Source: Ophiosphaerella korrae (Eukaryota > Ascomycota > Dothideomycetes > Pleosporales > Phaeosphaeriaceae). From it: 32,499 nt of DNA. Location: assembly GCA_028456385.1 (NCBI GenBank), contig JALNQF010000416.1:1-32499 (forward strand), in the 5' to 3' direction. Position numbers and translations under genes: made by a program. Shown one piece after another: positions 11,224 to 21,300 of this stretch (position 1 is the first letter of the stretch; each line of letters begins with the position of its first letter). The notes below the pieces were generated by a model. It made no database searches. It saw only the letters and a list, made by a program, of their open reading frames with translations, and was not told the DNA's origin.

Positions 11224-11669
11224 TGTTATAGGCGTAACAAGAGAAATTAAGATAGAACTAATTAGTCCTAACTTAGGAGCTAACAAAGTATAAGATAAGT
11301 AAAGTAGTAACCTTAATTAAGAAACTACTTATAATTAGGACACGTAAGTAATCCCCTAATCTATTAAGTATATAGATAGAAAACAATTATAGATTAATAG
11401 ATTAGTAATCTATAATCTATAGTTACTAAGAATAGATACAAGTAATAGATTATAGATTAGTAGAAATATATAAGTAGTAAAGATACGTATTATTAAGATA
11501 CTATTAGTAATTTAATTATTAACTACAAGTAATAATACTAAGATAGTTACAAAACATCTTCTATTGTTATAGCCTATTATAGATTATAATATAAACTCTT
11601 ATTATTACCTCTTAATCTACTAATAACCTTAAAGGTTTCTAAGAAGTTAACCTTAGTAGACCTATTATA
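11224..11669 (+). repeat. E1 3' LTR (446 bp)
   Basis: Same length as the 5' LTR. Begins tgttataggcgtaacaag and ends cctattata. Keeps the terminal TG that RIP changed to TA in the 5' copy. Confidence 0.95.
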
Positions 11670-11674
11670 ATTAC
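11670..11674. repeat. E1 target site duplication, right copy (attac)
   Basis: Identical to 4569-4573. After it the E5 LTR resumes. Confidence 0.9.
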
Positions 11675-11834
11675 TTTCTATCTATATACTCTATAGATTT
11701 ATAGATTATATTATATCTCCTAAATATAAGTTATTTTTTAATTAAGATTATTACTTTACTAATCTTATATTTTATTAGTACGTAAGTTAAGACTAATTAG
11801 TTTTATCTTAATTTCTCTTATTAAACTTATAATA
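11675..11834 (-). repeat. E5 3' LTR, part two
   Basis: Continues the LTR broken at 4573. It contains the family-wide segment that reads gactaattag on the plus strand and ends with ttaaacttataata, matching ttacgcctataaca at the same end of the E3 and E4 LTRs. Confidence 0.85.
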
Positions 11835-12127
11835 CTATTTCTCTTTTTAGATAGTTCTCTATTTTCTTATTTTAAAGCTAAAGTTATTAGTCTTATTTTT
11901 TTATTAATATAAAGTTCTTTATCTTTTCTTATACTTACTCTTTCTACCTATTATTATATTACTCTTACTAATTAGGTATTATATAATAGTATTATAATAT
12001 TTCTTTTTTTTTATTAAAAATTCGTAGTTCTTCTTAATATTTATTATTTAATAAAGTATAGTAAGGCTTATAAAGAGTATATTTATACTAATATTTAGTT
12101 TTTTTATAAAATCTTAAGTATCTCTAT
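11835..12127 (-). pseudogene. E5 polypurine tract and 3' internal region, with 5' part of antisense ORF
   Basis: Begins with ctatttctcttttt (11835-11848), the purine tract as seen from the plus strand, and aligns throughout with 17625-17900 of E3 and 28116-28390 of E4. On the plus strand it carries the start of the accessory antisense frame (about 11985-12127), heavily mutated; the marker aaggcttataaagagtata matches tataaagcgtatatt in E3. It is broken at TCTAT by the insertion of E2 and resumes at 27579. Confidence 0.75.
12123..12127. repeat. E2 target site duplication, left copy (tctat)
   Basis: tctat precedes the E2 5' LTR. The same five bases follow the E2 3' LTR at 27574-27578, more than 15 kb away. 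Confidence 0.9.
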
Positions 12128-12245
12128 TGTTATAAATATAATAAGAGAAATCAAGATAGAACTAATTAGTCCTAACTTAAGTACTAACGAAGTATAAGAT
12201 AAGTAGAGTAATAATTTAGATTAGGAGGTAACTTATAATTAGGAC

Positions 12246-12368
12246 ACGTAGAGATAATCTATAGATACGTATAAGAGATTAGTAATACGTAGAGATAATC
12301 TATAATTACATATAATAGATTAGTAATACGTAGAGATAATCTATAATTTAAAACTATAGATTAAGAGT
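12246..12368 (+). repeat. Three tandem 41-bp repeats in the E2 5' LTR
   Basis: Units start at 12246, 12287 and 12328, each opening with acgtagagataatctat and continuing into a variant of an ata..agattagtaat tail. The third unit runs on into unique LTR sequence. The 3' LTR has a single unit at 27319, at the same offset (118 bases) from the LTR start. Confidence 0.9.
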
Positions 12369-12499
12369 AAAACGTAAGTATATAGTTATTAAGGATATAT
12401 ACTTCTAAGGAAGTATTAGTAATCTAATCTTTAACTAAGAGTAATAATACTAGATATTACAAGAATCCTCTATCTATTTATAGCCTATTACTTAATTAC

Positions 12500-12507
12500 T
12501 ATATAAG
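12500..12507 (+). promoter_or_regulatory. Candidate LTR TATA box
   Basis: tatataag followed by cttttactattac, repeated identically in the 3' LTR at 27491. The downstream segment is also visible in the E3 LTR (agcttttactattacc on its minus strand, near 17272), which suggests a conserved transcription start region. Confidence 0.5.
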
Positions 12508-12644
12508 CTTTTACTATTACTTCTAATTTACTAGTATATAAAATAGGGTTACTTAAAGTTAATAAAGAGAGACCTTATTATACTTTACTAATCTAGTTAT
12601 TAGAAGAAGTAAAGTGTAAGTAGCGTATAGTCTAAGCTAATACA

Positions 12645-15600
12645 ATAGTAGAGAGTATACCTAAGAAAAGAGGTAAGGTACCTCTAAGTAGTTATAAGCT
12701 AGACGTAACTAACTAGAGAGTAGTTAAATTAAACCTAAATATCCTAATCGCTAATAAAGAGAATATACAACTATTAATTAATACTCTAACTATATAAAAC
12801 AAAGAACTATAAAACTAAGTTAACTAAAATATAGCTTAGATTAAGGCTATTATTAAGGACTAAAACTATATAGAGAAAATTACTTAATAACTAGAAATAA
12901 GCGTAATAAAGAAACTACCTAAGATACTAGTACTTAAAAAATTTAATAGAACAAGAAAGAAACTAAGACTTTTCTTAGTATTAGTATAACTCTAAATAGA
13001 TATACAAGTACTACACTTTAATATAGAAGAAAAGAAAGTTGTATATATTAAAATATACTTTATAGAAGATATAATAAGATAGTTTAAGCTATATTAAATA
13101 GACTATATAACACGCGCCCTAAGAATAAAAAAGGATAAGATAATAGCTATCTTTATAAGCTATAAATACTATACAAAATAAATAAAAGTAGTATTTAGTA
13201 ATATTAATATTACCTAATAAGCTAAAGAAAAACTTAAAAGAATCTAATAGTACAAGAGTATACCTAAATACGTATTACTATTTAAACAACTAGTACAAAA
13301 TATAGATTAGAATAAACTACCTTTAATATTAAAGTTTAAATAAAGCTTAAAGCCTAATATCTAATATAAACTAATTTAGATAGAGAAACTAAGGACACTA
13401 GAAGCCTTAAAGAGACATATAATATAAGTTAATAATAACCTCTAAGAATAGAAAATAAATAAGTACAAGAGATAACCTAATAACTATAATAAAGGAGACT
13501 CTAAAATCTATAACGTAAATAAAGATAAAAAGAAAAAAAAGAATAAAGACTTTATATACTTTAACTATAGTAAGAAAGGCTACTACGTAAAAGACTATTA
13601 GTTAAAGTAGAAAGTTATAGTATATTATAAATATAAGAAACTAAGATACTTTACTAAAGACTATAGAAGTAAAGACCTAAAGAAAAAAACCTAGTTAAGG
13701 ATAACTAAGAAAAAGAAAGAAGTACTCTAAGTACAAGCTAAACTCTAAGAAAAAGTAGTAGTAAGTAAAGAGTTATAGTATATAATACTTAACTAGACCT
13801 TTTACTATAACAATAACTATTATATATACCTTTTTAGTAAATAGAGAGTAGGATAGTTCTTATAAAATAATAAAGTAATAGTAATAAATAAAGTATAAAT
13901 AAAAGTATAGTTATAAGAGATAAACTATATAATAGACCTACTAATAGAAGATTTAGAAGAGGAAAAACCTTAGATACTATTAATCTCTATTAAAGAATAG
14001 GTAGAAGATAAAGAAACTACTAAGGCTATTTCTAAAGGACTATAAAACAATAAAGAGTAAATTAATATAATAGGTATAAAGTATACCTAGTTAGATATAT
14101 ATAGCTATAATAGCTATATAATAATAGATATAGTAGAATAAAACTAAGAATAGTAGTTTATTTAAAAATACTTACTAGTTATAAGTATAGAGGAGGCGTA
14201 TAAAGACTAGAAAATACGTAACTCTAGGAATACAAAGTTTATAGTATTTTAATAATAGATAGAATAATATATAGTTATAGTAAGAAGAATACTTATATAG
14301 AAAGAGTAGTAGTATATTATAAGAAAGATATAATAGATTAATAAAGCTTATATACTAAGTATACTAGTAGTATACTATATTCTAATAAAAAAGAAATATA
14401 GGAAAGATAAGTACTAAAAAGAGGATAACAAAAGAATAAATCTAAAATATCTAGTATACTTTAAGATATTATAGATATTATACTTAAATATGGAATACCT
14501 TATTTATAGTAAATAGAAAGTTAGAAACTATATATAGCTAGTAAGAAGTAAAGAATATAACTACGTAAAAGCTATCCTAGTAGAAAATATCTTAAGATAG
14601 GAAATAATAAAAATACCTAGTAAAGGATATATAGTAGTAAGACTAGGAAAGAAACTATCTAGAGAATACGTCCTAGGAGAACCTTAGTACAAATATATAT
14701 AAGATAATTATCTAAAATACAAAGACTATAAATATAAGGTTAGAATATAGCCCTAGAGAGGTAGAGAATTAATAAAATAGCTAAAGTAAGAAAGGCTTAA
14801 AAGTATAATAGGCTTATATATTATAAAAAAAGGTATCTACTAAAGAAAATAGATATAAATAATAATTAATAGTAGAGCTATAAGAAACTTTATATTAAAG
14901 AAGTTTGTAGAAGAAAAAGGAATATAATATACTATAAAGAAATACCTTTAACAACTTAGTATAATTAAAGGAAAACTATTCTAAGAACTTATAAATATTA
15001 AAATAGTACCCTCTATATTAAAACTAGAAGGACTAAAGATTAAAAATATAGTTATAGATATAATAATAATTAATAATAAGTAAGATATAAGACTAGGAAT
15101 AATATAGTTATAAATAGTAAATCTAAGAATTAATTAAAGAATAGGAGAAATTAGCTACTCTAGAGAAGATAAGCTAAAAGCTAATATAAACATATATAAA
15201 GGAGAGTTCCTAGAAGAATATAAAAAATAATAAAAATAGCTTATAGAACCTAAAGAATACCTTCTAGAATATTAACTATAGGACTTAGTAATTAACCTAG
15301 AAGAAAGAAAAGATATAGGATAGAGATTAGTCTATAAAAAAATAGAAGAAGAGTCTAAGATTAAAAGAGTATTTATCTAAAACGTAATAAAGAAAAGATA
15401 GATATAAGAATCCTAATCCTTAGTAGTATATAGACTTATATTTATAAATAAAAAAGAGATAGAAGATAAAAGACTCTATATAGACTTTAGAAAAACTAAC
15501 GTAATTATAAATAAGAACTAATACCCCTTACTATAAATAGATAAAATACAAGATAGACTATAAAAAGTAAAGATCTTTACAATATTAGATATTTAAAACG

Positions 15601-16847
15601 CCTATTATTAAATTAGAATTAAGAAAGGTAATAAATAGAAAATAGTATTTATAACGTAATATAGACTATATAAATATATAGTTATACTATTTAGATTAAT
15701 AAACGTACTAGTAGTATTTTAAGAAAGAATTAATATAGTTCTAAGAGAATATTTAGACGTATTTATATTTAGATAATTAGAAAATATCCTTATATTCTTA
15801 GAATTAGAAGAGGAATATATACAATATATATATAAAGTGCTAGAGAAATTAGTAGAAAACTAACTATTTCTTAAAATAAGAAAATACGAATTCTATATAA
15901 AAAAAATAGACTTCCTTAGATTTATTATTAAACTAAGACAAATTAGAATTAATCTAAATAAGATTAAAGTAATTTAAGAATAGCTAACACTAAAAAACCT
16001 ATAAGAAGTTTAATAGTTTTATAGGTTAGTAAACTTTTATAGAAAACTAATAGTAAAATAGTCTAAATATATAGAGCTAATTATAAAACTTATAAAGAAA
16101 GATATACTATTTAAATAGATAAAGGAATATAACAAAGTATTTAATATAATTAAATAGAAATTTATAGAATACCTAGTTATTAGAATATATAACCTAGACC
16201 TACTAGTAGTAGGAAAAATAGACGTACCTAACTTAGTCTATAAGATAGTACTAATATAAGAAGACCTAAAAACTAAGTAAGAATACTTAGTATAATCTTT
16301 TTCTAAAATAATAAAGCTAGTAGAGCTTAATTACTTAATCTATAACAAAGAGATACTAGTAATCTATAAAGTATTTAAGTAATAGAAAGTATACTTATAA
16401 AGAGTAAAATACAAGATAAAAGTCTATATAGACTATAAGAATCTTATAGGATTTATAATTAACAAGGACCTATTATAATACTATATAAGATAGTAGGAAT
16501 TCCTATTAATATTTAAATTTAAAGTTATATATATAAAAGGAAAAGATAACTAGTTTATAGATACTCTAAGTAAAAGACTAGATTTATAGAAAAAAGTAAA
16601 TACAACTAGTATAGTTCTAATTAAAAATAAAGAAAAATACTTAGTCCTAACTAAATATAGAATAGCTACAATACTTAAGAAGAATAGTAGTAAGTTAAAA
16701 GACTAGATTTAAGAAGAAATAACAAAAGCCTCTAAAGAAATAAAAAAATTAGAAATCTAGGATAGAATTACGAAAGCCTATAGAAGAACGTATATTCTAA
16801 GTAAAATTTAAAGGGAATTTATATAACAATTCTACAAACTACTAGTA
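12645..16847 (+). pseudogene. E2 gag-pol, left part (Gag to start of integrase), decayed
   Basis: Aligns with E1 gag-pol from its start (ATA at 12645) to the integrase zinc-finger region. The two Gag zinc knuckles lie at about 13555-13670 with most Cys and His replaced by Tyr. The protease site near 14870 reads NSR before AIRNFI. The reverse transcriptase YxDD position (15771-15785) reads R, stop, LEN, so the catalytic box is destroyed. The segment before it (TNVIINKNQ-like, about 15500) and the segment after it still follow the family. The frame stops at the left end of the Fot1-like element. Its mutation load is visibly higher than that of E3. Confidence 0.9.
16846..16847. repeat. TA target duplication of the Fot1-like transposon, left copy
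   Basis: TA directly before the terminal inverted repeat, matched by TA at 25742-25743. TA targets are the rule for Tc1/mariner/pogo transposons. Two bases alone are weak evidence in AT-rich DNA; the match of the inverted repeats gives it weight. Confidence 0.6.
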
Positions 16848-16912
16848 ATATAGGTAGTATATAAGTTACGTATATAAGTAAGTTATATACCCTACTAACT
16901 CTATATACCTAT
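16848..16912. repeat. Left terminal inverted repeat, Fot1-like element
   Basis: Reads atataggtagtatataag at the tip and actctatatacctat at the inner end. The complement of the right repeat reads acgtaggtagtaagcgag and actctacatacctat. Nearly all differences are C/T or G/A, with at least one transversion. Confidence 0.88.
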
Positions 16913-16982
16913 TTAAGTATATAACTTAATAACGTAGTAGAGTAGCGTAGATATATTAATATATAAAATTAAGTAGTATATA

Positions 16983-17190
16983 CTATATTATTTTACTTGT
17001 ACGTAAGTTATACCTAGTCTCTCTATACTTCTTATAGTATACGCGAGCATAGTAACTTAAGCCTAAACGCTACCTACTCTTATACTATTTACTATTAATT
17101 TAGTAATTAGCCTCTAGTTAAGTAATTATATCCTCTCCCTATCCCTTTATTAAAACTTCTTTCTTTTAAATCTACTTCTTTTTTTATAAT
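16983..17190 (-). pseudogene. Fot1-like transposase, C-terminal part
   Basis: Minus-strand continuation of the transposase after the E3 insertion. It reads a basic segment with several Lys (about 17185-17150), then GEDIIT (about 17130), and ends with a segment in which YYARVYYKKYRETRYN stands where many fungal Fot1-type transposases have a Cys/His knuckle. Here most presumed Cys and His read Tyr. The frame closes at a TAG (complement of 16983-16985). It joins 24233-24640 when E3 is removed. Confidence 0.75.
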
Positions 17191-17195
17191 TTATA
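17191..17195. repeat. E3 target site duplication, left copy (ttata)
   Basis: ttata, repeated at 24228-24232 on the far side of E3. Confidence 0.9.
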
Positions 17196-17624
17196 TATTA
17201 CAGGCCTCCTATCGTCGACTATAGGTACCTATCTTAAAGAGGGTTAGTAGATTACGAGGTAATAGTAAAAGCTCGGGGGTAATCTATAATAACTATAAAC
17301 AATAGAAGATATTTCGTAACTATCTTGTATTAGCGTTCTGTAGTTAAAGGATTGAATTGCTAATACTATCCTAACGATGCGTATCCTACTAACTATATAC
17401 TCGTCGTAATCTGTAATCTATAGTTGCTAAGATTAACAGATTATAGATTATCCTAATCTATAATCTATAGCTGCTAAGAGTCTATAGATTACAGATTAGC
17501 TTACGTGTCCTAGTTGTGTGTTGTTTCCTAATTAAGATTATTACCCTACTTGTCTTATACTTTGTTAGCAACTAAGTTAGGACTAATTAGTTCTATTTCG
17601 ATTTCTTCTGTTACGCCTATAACA
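17196..17624 (-). repeat. E3 3' LTR (429 bp)
   Basis: As seen on the plus strand it starts tattacaggcctcct and ends ttacgcctataaca. It differs from the copy at 23799-24227 mainly by C/T and G/A changes. Positions 17410-17500 contain several direct and inverted copies of taatctataatctatag with gctaag spacers. Confidence 0.96.
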
Positions 17625-17638
17625 CTATCTCCCCTTCT
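17625..17638 (-). other. E3 polypurine tract
   Basis: On the minus strand agaaggggagatag abuts the LTR start tgttataggcg. It keeps the G-run and is the best-preserved tract with that of E2. Confidence 0.85.
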
Positions 17639-17786
17639 AGGTAGGTCTTAGTTTTCCTATCCTAGAGTTAAAGTTATTAGTCTAGTTTCTTTATTGATGT
17701 AGAGTTCTTTATCCTCCCTTATAACTATTTTATCTATACGTCGTCGCTACCTTCTTGTAGATCGCGTACTACGTAATAGTGTTAAA

Positions 17787-18327
17787 ATGTTTCCTTGTTC
17801 TCGTTATACTTCTCCTAAATTAAATCCTAAATCCCTTCCTTATATTATTTCTATAAACGATAGTAGGGCTTATAAAGCGTATATTTATGCGAATATACGT
17901 AGCTCTTATAACGTGTCTAGTGTTTCTCTTTCTAAATATACGTTTATTACACTTATTCTTACGTCTAGGCTTAATAATAATAGGGAAAGCTGTTAACTAG
18001 ACTTAAGAGAAATTACTATCTTAAATTGTAGAGGCTAAAGCTAAGCGTAAGCGTATCTAGGAGCTCGCGTAGAGTAAGCTAGTAGAGAATTAAGCTTGTC
18101 TCTCTTGTCTTCGTAAGATAAAGGCGCTAAATAATAAGAAATTAGCTATGTAGTTAGCAGCTCTAGAAGCTAAGCTGGACTTAGATAAGGTATTTAGTGT
18201 TGCTGTGGTAGGTCCTGCGTTAGGCGCTCCTATTGCCTCTCTATTTAGCGATAGTAATGTTAGTTCTCTTGGTTTACTGCTAGGCGCTCTAGAGGGTTTT
18301 GACTTTAGAAGTCCTCTAGTTTCTTAG
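17787..18327 (+). pseudogene. E3 antisense accessory ORF, best-preserved copy, function unknown
   Basis: Opposite in direction to gag-pol. The first part opens with ATG at 17787 and runs 69 codons to a TAA at 17994-17996, with segments SLPYIISINDSRAYKAYIY and LTSRLNNNRESC. From about 18007 the reading continues one frame over: IVEAKAKRKR, then ACLSC and KIKALNNKK (18115-18143), then ALEAKLDLDKVF, a small-residue stretch (VVGPALGAP), and LLLGALEGFDFRS before a TAG at 18325, overlapping the last codons of pol tail to tail. In-frame TAG at 18052, 18064 and 18151 and TAA at 18085 sit where Gln or Trp would be expected from RIP. The frame change is present in every copy, so it predates RIP or reflects an unrecognised intron. 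The C-x2-C plus basic helix suggests nucleic-acid binding, but that is inference. No known family was recognised. Confidence 0.6.
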
Positions 18328-21300
18328 GGTAGTTAAGGTTATCTTCTAGTTCCTATGTTTCTTCCTATAGTTGTCCTTTTTTGTCTATACTTATCTATTT
18401 TACTAGATAGTAGTTCCTACTATTATAGAACTAATGTACTAGGATTTCTTTAACTTCTTATTCTTCTTATTCTCTGTACGTATCTACTTTGTATACTAGT
18501 AGTTCTGCGTTTTATAGTGCTATCTTAAGTAGTGCTACGTAGAAGGTTAGGTATATCTTTATTTTGTTTAGTAGCTTTAATTTAAATATAACTAGCGTAA
18601 CTTCTTTCTCGATTTTATAGGGTTTTATCTTAACGTAGTCTAATTTTAAGCTTGGTCTCTTACTCTTAATATTCTTACGTACTAGCTATACTTTTTCTCT
18701 TTCTCTAAATTAGGGTCCTTCCTTATACTTCTTGTTGTAGTACTTCGCTATTTAATTATGTAGGAATTCTATATCCTGTCTTAATTAGTTGTGTATATCT
18801 CTAAGTCTATTAGTAAAGTTTTTTCTTCTTAGGGACTAAGATATTTGGTTCTATAGTATCTAGTGTATATTAGGCTTAAATCTATAGTTTGTAAAGAAGG
18901 GCAATACTCTAGTTACTATATTCTTTATGCTGTTGTATGCTAATTGTGCTATAGGTAGTAGCTGTACCTAGTTGTTCTAGTTGTAGTTAAGGTAGCATCT
19001 TAGGTATTGTTCTACTATCTAATTTATTCGTTCTAACTATCTGTCTATTTGTAGATAATATGCTGTAGATATTACATGTTGTATTCCTAATTGCGCTGTT
19101 ATTGTTCCCTATAGTTTTAATATAAATCGTACATCTCTATCTATAATAATCTTATCTAGTAGTCTGTATTAACTAATTACGGTTCCTAGAACCTAGTATG
19201 CGGCGACTTCTATCCTGCTTTTTTCCTTATATAGTCTGAAGTATGTGTACTTTGTAAGTTTATCTACTATTGTTAAGATTCTATCGTATTCTACTCCTAA
19301 TATTAGATCTTTGGACTTAGGTAACTTTGTAATAAAGTCTATTGTAATAACTCTCTATAGTCTTTCTAGTGCTTCTACTAGTTGTAGTATTCTGTATAGT
19401 GTATATCTATTGTGTTTATTTCTTTAACATTCTATATAGTCTCGTAGTACTTCTATTACTAGTTGTCTTGCTTTTAGAATATAGTAATCTCGCAGTAGTC
19501 TATCTAATGTTTTCTCGATACCTTAGTAACTGTGTACTAGTAATTCATAGAATTGTTATATAAATTCCCTTTGAATTTTTCCTAGAATATATATTCTTCT
19601 ATATACTTGTATAAATCTATCTTAGATTTTAAGTTTCTTTATTTCTTTAGATACTTCTTGTATTATTTTCCGAATCTATTTATCTAGTTTGCTGCTCGTT
19701 CTTTCGAGTATTGCAGTTATTTTAGGTGTATTTAGGACTAAATGTCCTTCCTCGTTCTTAACTAGAACTATACTAGTAGCGCTTACTTCTTCTTGTAAGT
19801 CTAGTCTTCTACTTAGAGCGTCTACAAATTAGTTGTCCTTCTCTTTTATATATATTATTTCTATATTAAATATTAATAGAAATTCCTACTATCTTGTATA
19901 GCGTTATAATAGTTCTTTATTTATTATAAATCCTATAAGATTCTTGTAGTCTATGTAGACCTTTGTCTAGTGCTTTACTCCTTGTAAGTATACTCTCTAT
20001 TGTTTAAATACTTTGTAGATTACTAGTATCTCTTTGTCGTAGATTAGGTAATTAAGTTCTGCTGTTTTTATTTTCTTAGAGAAGTATTCGACTAAGTGTT
20101 CCTTTTTAGTCTCTAAGTCTTCTTGTATTAGTGCTATTCTATAGACTAAGTTCGATGCATCTGTTTTTACTATCGCTAGTAGTTCTAGGTTATATATTCT
20201 AATAACTAGGTTTTCTATAAACTTCTTTTTTATTCTCTTAAATACTTTATCGCATTCCTTTATCTATTTAAATAGTATATCTTTTTTTATAAGTCTTGTA
20301 ATTAGCTCTATATCTTTAGAGTATCCTATTATTAACTTTCTGCAAAAGTTAGCTAACCTATGAAATTATTGTACTTCTTTTAGGTTCTTTAGTGTTAGCT
20401 ATTCGTTAATTAAGTTGATCTTTCCTAGGTTAATCTTGATTTTTCCTAGTTCGATAATAAATCCGAGGAAATCTGTTTCCTTTATATAGAACTCGTATTT
20501 TCTTATCTTAAGAAATATTTTAGCTTCTACTAGTTTCTTTAGTACTTTGTGTACATGTTGCACGTGTTCTTCCTCTGTTTCTAAGAATATAAAGATATTG
20601 TCTAAGTATACAAATGTAAATATATCTAAGTATTCCCTTAGTACTATGTTAATTCTTTCCTAGAATGCTGCTAGTGCGTTTGTTAAACCAAATAGTATAA
20701 CTAAGTATTTGTATAGTCTATATTGTATTCTAAACGCTATTTTCTACTTGTCTCCTTTCTTGATTCTAATCTAGTAGTATGCGTTTTATATGTCTAGTTT
20801 TATAAAGATCTTTACTCTTCGTAGCCTGTCTTATATTTTATCTATTTGTAGTAGTAGGTATTAGTTCTTGTTTGTAATTGCGTTAGTTTTTCTAAAATCT
20901 ACATAAGGTCTCTTGTCGCTCGTTCCCTTTTTATCTACAAATATAAGTCTGTGCGCTACTAAGGATTTGGATTCCTTTATCTATCCTTTTTTTATTACAT
21001 TCTAGATAAATGTTCGTTTAATTTTAGACTCTTCTTCTATTTTTTAGTAGACTAGGCTCTATCCTACGTTCTTTTCTTCTTCTAGTTCTATTGCTAAGTC
21101 CTATAGTCGATGTTCTAGAAGGTAGTCTTTAGGTTCTATAAGTTATTTTTCCTATTTCTTATACTCTTTAGGGAATTCTCCTTTGCAAGTGCTTATATTA
21201 GCTTTTAACGTGTCTGTTCTATAGTAGTTGATTTTTCCTATTCTCTAATTAATTTGTAGGTTAGTTATTTGTAACTATAGTATTCCTAGTATTATGTCTT

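Larger units (their letters stand above)
4574..11669 (+). mobile_element. E1: full-length chromodomain Ty3/Gypsy retrotransposon, RIP-inactivated
   Basis: A complete 7,096-bp copy: 446-bp LTRs at both ends, identical 5-bp flanks, leader, a single gag-pol frame (5081-10513), an antisense accessory reading frame, and a purine tract at the 3' LTR. It is inserted into the LTR of E5. Differences between its two LTRs are almost all C/T or G/A transitions. The element cannot be active: the start codon is ATA and the frame is full of TAG and TAA. Family placement rests on the domain order RT-RNase H-integrase (Ty3/Gypsy), the C-terminal chromodomain-like segment (chromovirus) and the 5-bp duplication. 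Confidence 0.95.
12128..12582 (+). repeat. E2 5' LTR (455 bp)
   Basis: Starts tgttataaatataataag and ends cttattata. It is 82 bp longer than the 3' LTR because of two extra 41-bp tandem repeats (12246-12327). A TATA box (tatataag, 12500-12507) followed by cttttactattac is shared with the 3' LTR (27491-27498). Confidence 0.93.

Noticed and set aside
19245..19563. Two overlapping ATG-initiated plus-strand frames of 60 and 64 codons
   Set aside because: They lie opposite the integrase of E3, show a hydrophobic low-complexity translation typical of an antisense shadow, and were not recognised in the other copies.
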